From Geomonas limicola (GTDB lineage: Bacteria; Desulfobacterota; Desulfuromonadia; Geobacterales; Geobacteraceae): a stretch of DNA of 64,000 nt. How positions within the stretch are numbered: position 1 is the first letter of the stretch; each line of letters starts with the position of its first letter. The DNA lies in assembly GCF_014193675.1 (NCBI RefSeq), contig NZ_BLXZ01000010.1, positions 62,001 to 126,000 of the forward strand, read 5' to 3'. The position numbers and the translations under genes are program-made. The notes under the pieces were generated by a model. The model saw nothing but the letters and a program-made list of their open reading frames with translations. It was not told the origin of the DNA and ran no database searches. Positions 62,235-64,000 of the stretch are shown here, in pieces.

Positions 62235-64000
62235 TAGAAGCTTTCGAACTGGTCGTCCATCTCGCCCATGAGCAGGGTCGCTCCCTTGCTGCCGGAGTGG
62301 GTGAGCTTGGCGCCGGGGGCCGCGCTCTTCTTGACTACGGGCTTGGCGACGGTTTTTGCCGTCTTGCTGGCCCGGTTCCCCTTGCCCTGGCCGATGTCGA
62401 AGTACTCCACCGTCTCCTGGAGCTGTTCGGACTGGCTGGAGAGTTCCTCTGCGGTGGAGGACATCTCCTCGGCGGCCGCGGCGTTTTGCTGGATCACCTG
62501 GTCCAGTTGCTGGATCGCCTTGTTGATCTGTTCGGCGCCGCTGTCCTGTTCGCGGCAGGCCGCCGAGATCTCCTGTACCAGTTCCGCGGTACGCTGGATG
62601 TCCGGGAGCATCCGGGTCAGCATGTCGCCGGCCTGTTCGGCCACCTCGACGCTCGTTGAGGAGAGTTCGGAGATCTCCGCCGCCGCCTTCTGGCTCCGCT
62701 CGGCGAGCTTTCTCACCTCGCTTGCCACCACCGCGAACCCCTTGCCGTGTTCGCCGGCGCGGGCCGCCTCGATGGCCGCGTTGAGTGCCAGGAGGTTGGT
62801 CTGGCGCGCGATCTCCTCGATGATGGAGATCTTGCCGGCGATCTCCTTCATGGCGCTTACCGTCTGCAGGACGGCCTTTCCCCCTGCCTGGGCGTCCTGG
62901 GCCGACTTCACCGCGATCTTCTCGGTCTGCAGGGCGTTGTCCGCGTTCTGCCTGATGTTGGCGGACATCTCCTCCATGGCGGCGCTCGCCTCTTCCGCGG
63001 CGGCTGCCTGTTCGCTCGCCCCCTGGGAGAGCTCCTCGGACCCCGAGGACATCTGCTGGCTCCCCGCTGCCACGTTGTCGGCGGCCCCTTTCACGTCGCT
63101 TACTACCTCGAAAAGCTTGGTCACCATGGTGGAGAGCGAGCGCATCAGCTCGTCGTTGGCGGAACGCTCGGCCAACTGGACGGTAAGGTTGCCGCCGGCC
63201 ACCTGCTTGGCGGCCTCGGTGATCTTTTCCGTGGACTCGATCAGCAGGTTCAGGTTGTTCTTGATCTCGTTGAAGTCGCCGCGGTACTCCTCGCGGATCT
63301 TGGGCGGCATGTCCCCCTTGGAGATCCGCTCCACGTACTCGGCGGCCACGTTCAGCGGGCCGATCACCGCGTCGAGGGTCTGGTTCACGCCGGAGATGAT
63401 GGTCTGGAATTCACCCTGGTGGCGCGAGGCGTCGGCACGGGTGGCGAGCTTGCCGGCGACCGCCGCCTCGGAGAGCATGATGCCGTCCTTGATGAGCGCC
63501 TGCACCGCCAGGACCATCTGCTGCATGGCCCCCTGCAATACCCCGGTCTCGTCTTTGCGGGTGGCATCAAGCTCGACCTCCATGGTGCCGGCGGCGATCC
63601 GGTTCGCCGCGGTGACGCAGGCGTTGATCGGGCGGGTGATGATGCGGCTGATCAAAAGCCCCAGGCAGATGGCGAGCAGCACCCCGCCCAGAGCCACCCC
63701 GGTCATCAGGCGGGCGGCGGAGACCGCCAGGGCCTTGTTGGCATCGCCGGTCAGCTTGGCCTGCTTCACCTTGCTGTCCTGCAGCTTGTCGATGATCTCC
63801 TTCTCGTAGGTGGCCGCCTTCCTCCCTTCGCCGTTGATGAGCGCCATGGCCTCCTTGTCCTTGTTGGCCATCGCCAAGGGGACCACCCGGTCGATCACCG
63901 CCCCGTAGGCGGCACGGCTTTTCTTGAACTCCTCGAAGAGCTGGCGCCCCTCGTCGGAGAGGATGGTCTTCTCGAAGGTGGCCGCCTTCTCACCGACCTC
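62234..64000 (-). CDS. Methyl-accepting chemotaxis protein, N-terminus outside window
   Basis: The open frame reaches the window edge, giving 588 residues. The visible N-terminal part is the end of a four-helix-bundle-type sensor (EFKKSRAAYGAVIDRVVPLAMANKD), followed by a membrane helix (GVALGGVLLAICLGLLI). There is a HAMP (RIITRPINACVTAANRIAAGTMEVEL) and at least one more HAMP-like unit (EYVERISKGDMPPKI, ITEAAKQVAGGNLTVQL). The signalling hairpin tip contains RQTNLLALNAAIEAARAGEHGKGFAVVASEVRKLAERS. A Lys/Ala/Pro-rich linker leads to the tail MDDQFESF, an acidic-aromatic end that could tether CheR or CheB. Confidence 0.93.
   Translation of the reverse strand, partial: EVGEKAATFEKTILSDEGRQLFEEFKKSRAAYGAVIDRVVPLAMANKDKEAMALINGEGRKAATYEKEIIDKLQDSKVKQAKLTGDANKALAVSAARLMTGVALGGVLLAICLGLLISRIITRPINACVTAANRIAAGTMEVELDATRKDETGVLQGAMQQMVLAVQALIKDGIMLSEAAVAGKLATRADASRHQGEFQTIISGVNQTLDAVIGPLNVAAEYVERISKGDMPPKIREEYRGDFNEIKNNLNLLIESTEKITEAAKQVAGGNLTVQLAERSANDELMRSLSTMVTKLFEVVSDVKGAADNVAAGSQQMSSGSEELSQGASEQAAAAEEASAAMEEMSANIRQNADNALQTEKIAVKSAQDAQAGGKAVLQTVSAMKEIAGKISIIEEIARQTNLLALNAAIEAARAGEHGKGFAVVASEVRKLAERSQKAAAEISELSSTSVEVAEQAGDMLTRMLPDIQRTAELVQEISAACREQDSGAEQINKAIQQLDQVIQQNAAAAEEMSSTAEELSSQSEQLQETVEYFDIGQGKGNRASKTAKTVAKPVVKKSAAPGAKLTHSGSKGATLLMGEMDDQFESF

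Overview
The window is a GC-rich bacterial chromosome segment. It most resembles the Geobacter/Geomonas/Citrifermentans group of Desulfuromonadota (inferred from gene content, not from a database search). Supporting signs are duplicated System II cytochrome c maturation genes, a GEMM-type cyclic-dinucleotide riboswitch ahead of a very large secreted repeat protein, sigma-54- and sigma-28-like promoters, PilZ and YfiR signalling genes, several chemoreceptors, and RND efflux and TamAB envelope machinery. No rRNA, tRNA, CRISPR array, prophage or insertion sequence was seen. I noticed no CxxCH haem-binding cytochrome despite the cytochrome maturation genes.

Layout. 1-6344 (minus) is a giant gene, cut at the window edge: seven kelch motifs, then about 21 copies of a ~74-residue InlB/B-repeat-like unit. 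Its leader carries a sigma-54-like promoter, a GEMM-I aptamer and an intrinsic terminator. 7.3-8.7 kb has two small exported proteins of unknown role. 9.1-20.7 kb is one long plus-strand run: two FtsX/MacB-type permeases, an ATPase and a DUF2318 membrane protein (the order of the Campylobacter p19-associated iron genes). These are followed by two ResB-topology proteins, a lipoprotein, CcsA, ResB, a WG-repeat lipoprotein and a small membrane protein, closed by a strong terminator. 20.9-24.3 kb has a TMTC-like membrane/TPR protein (minus), a second CcsA and a small His-bearing membrane protein. 24.4-29.3 kb has a B12-binding radical SAM enzyme, conserved hypotheticals, a Cys-rich exported protein, a TPR protein, an MJ0936/YfcE-type phosphoesterase and a PilZ protein.

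29.7-39.0 kb is a complete tripartite efflux operon with one adaptor, two RND pumps and one outer-membrane factor. 39.1-42.7 kb holds envelope lipoproteins and a SYLF protein. 43.1-46.5 kb is a YfiR-like protein overlapping a CHASE8-type hybrid histidine kinase with two receivers and an Hpt domain. 46.5-48.8 kb (minus) is murB and a NamZ/DUF1343 muramidase-like gene. 49.2-52.5 kb is a periplasmic binding protein plus chemoreceptor pair behind a sigma-28-like promoter. 52.5-54.2 kb (minus) is an M20 peptidase and a GNAT acetyltransferase. 54.5-60.7 kb is tamA-tamB. The window ends with a Zn-ribbon protein, a DUF2520 dehydrogenase-like gene and a second chemoreceptor cut by the edge.

The most unusual non-coding signal is a set of intergenic heptanucleotide arrays. 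There are two sequence families (GGGACTA-like and TGACAAT-like). Three loci share one geometry: a heptad array, a spacer of roughly 75-90 bases, then the same heptads inverted. They sit directly against stop and start codons at 24.3, 26.5 and 34.2 kb, with a degenerate partial copy at 27.2 kb. They look like a dispersed repeat system and are the best candidate here for something undescribed.
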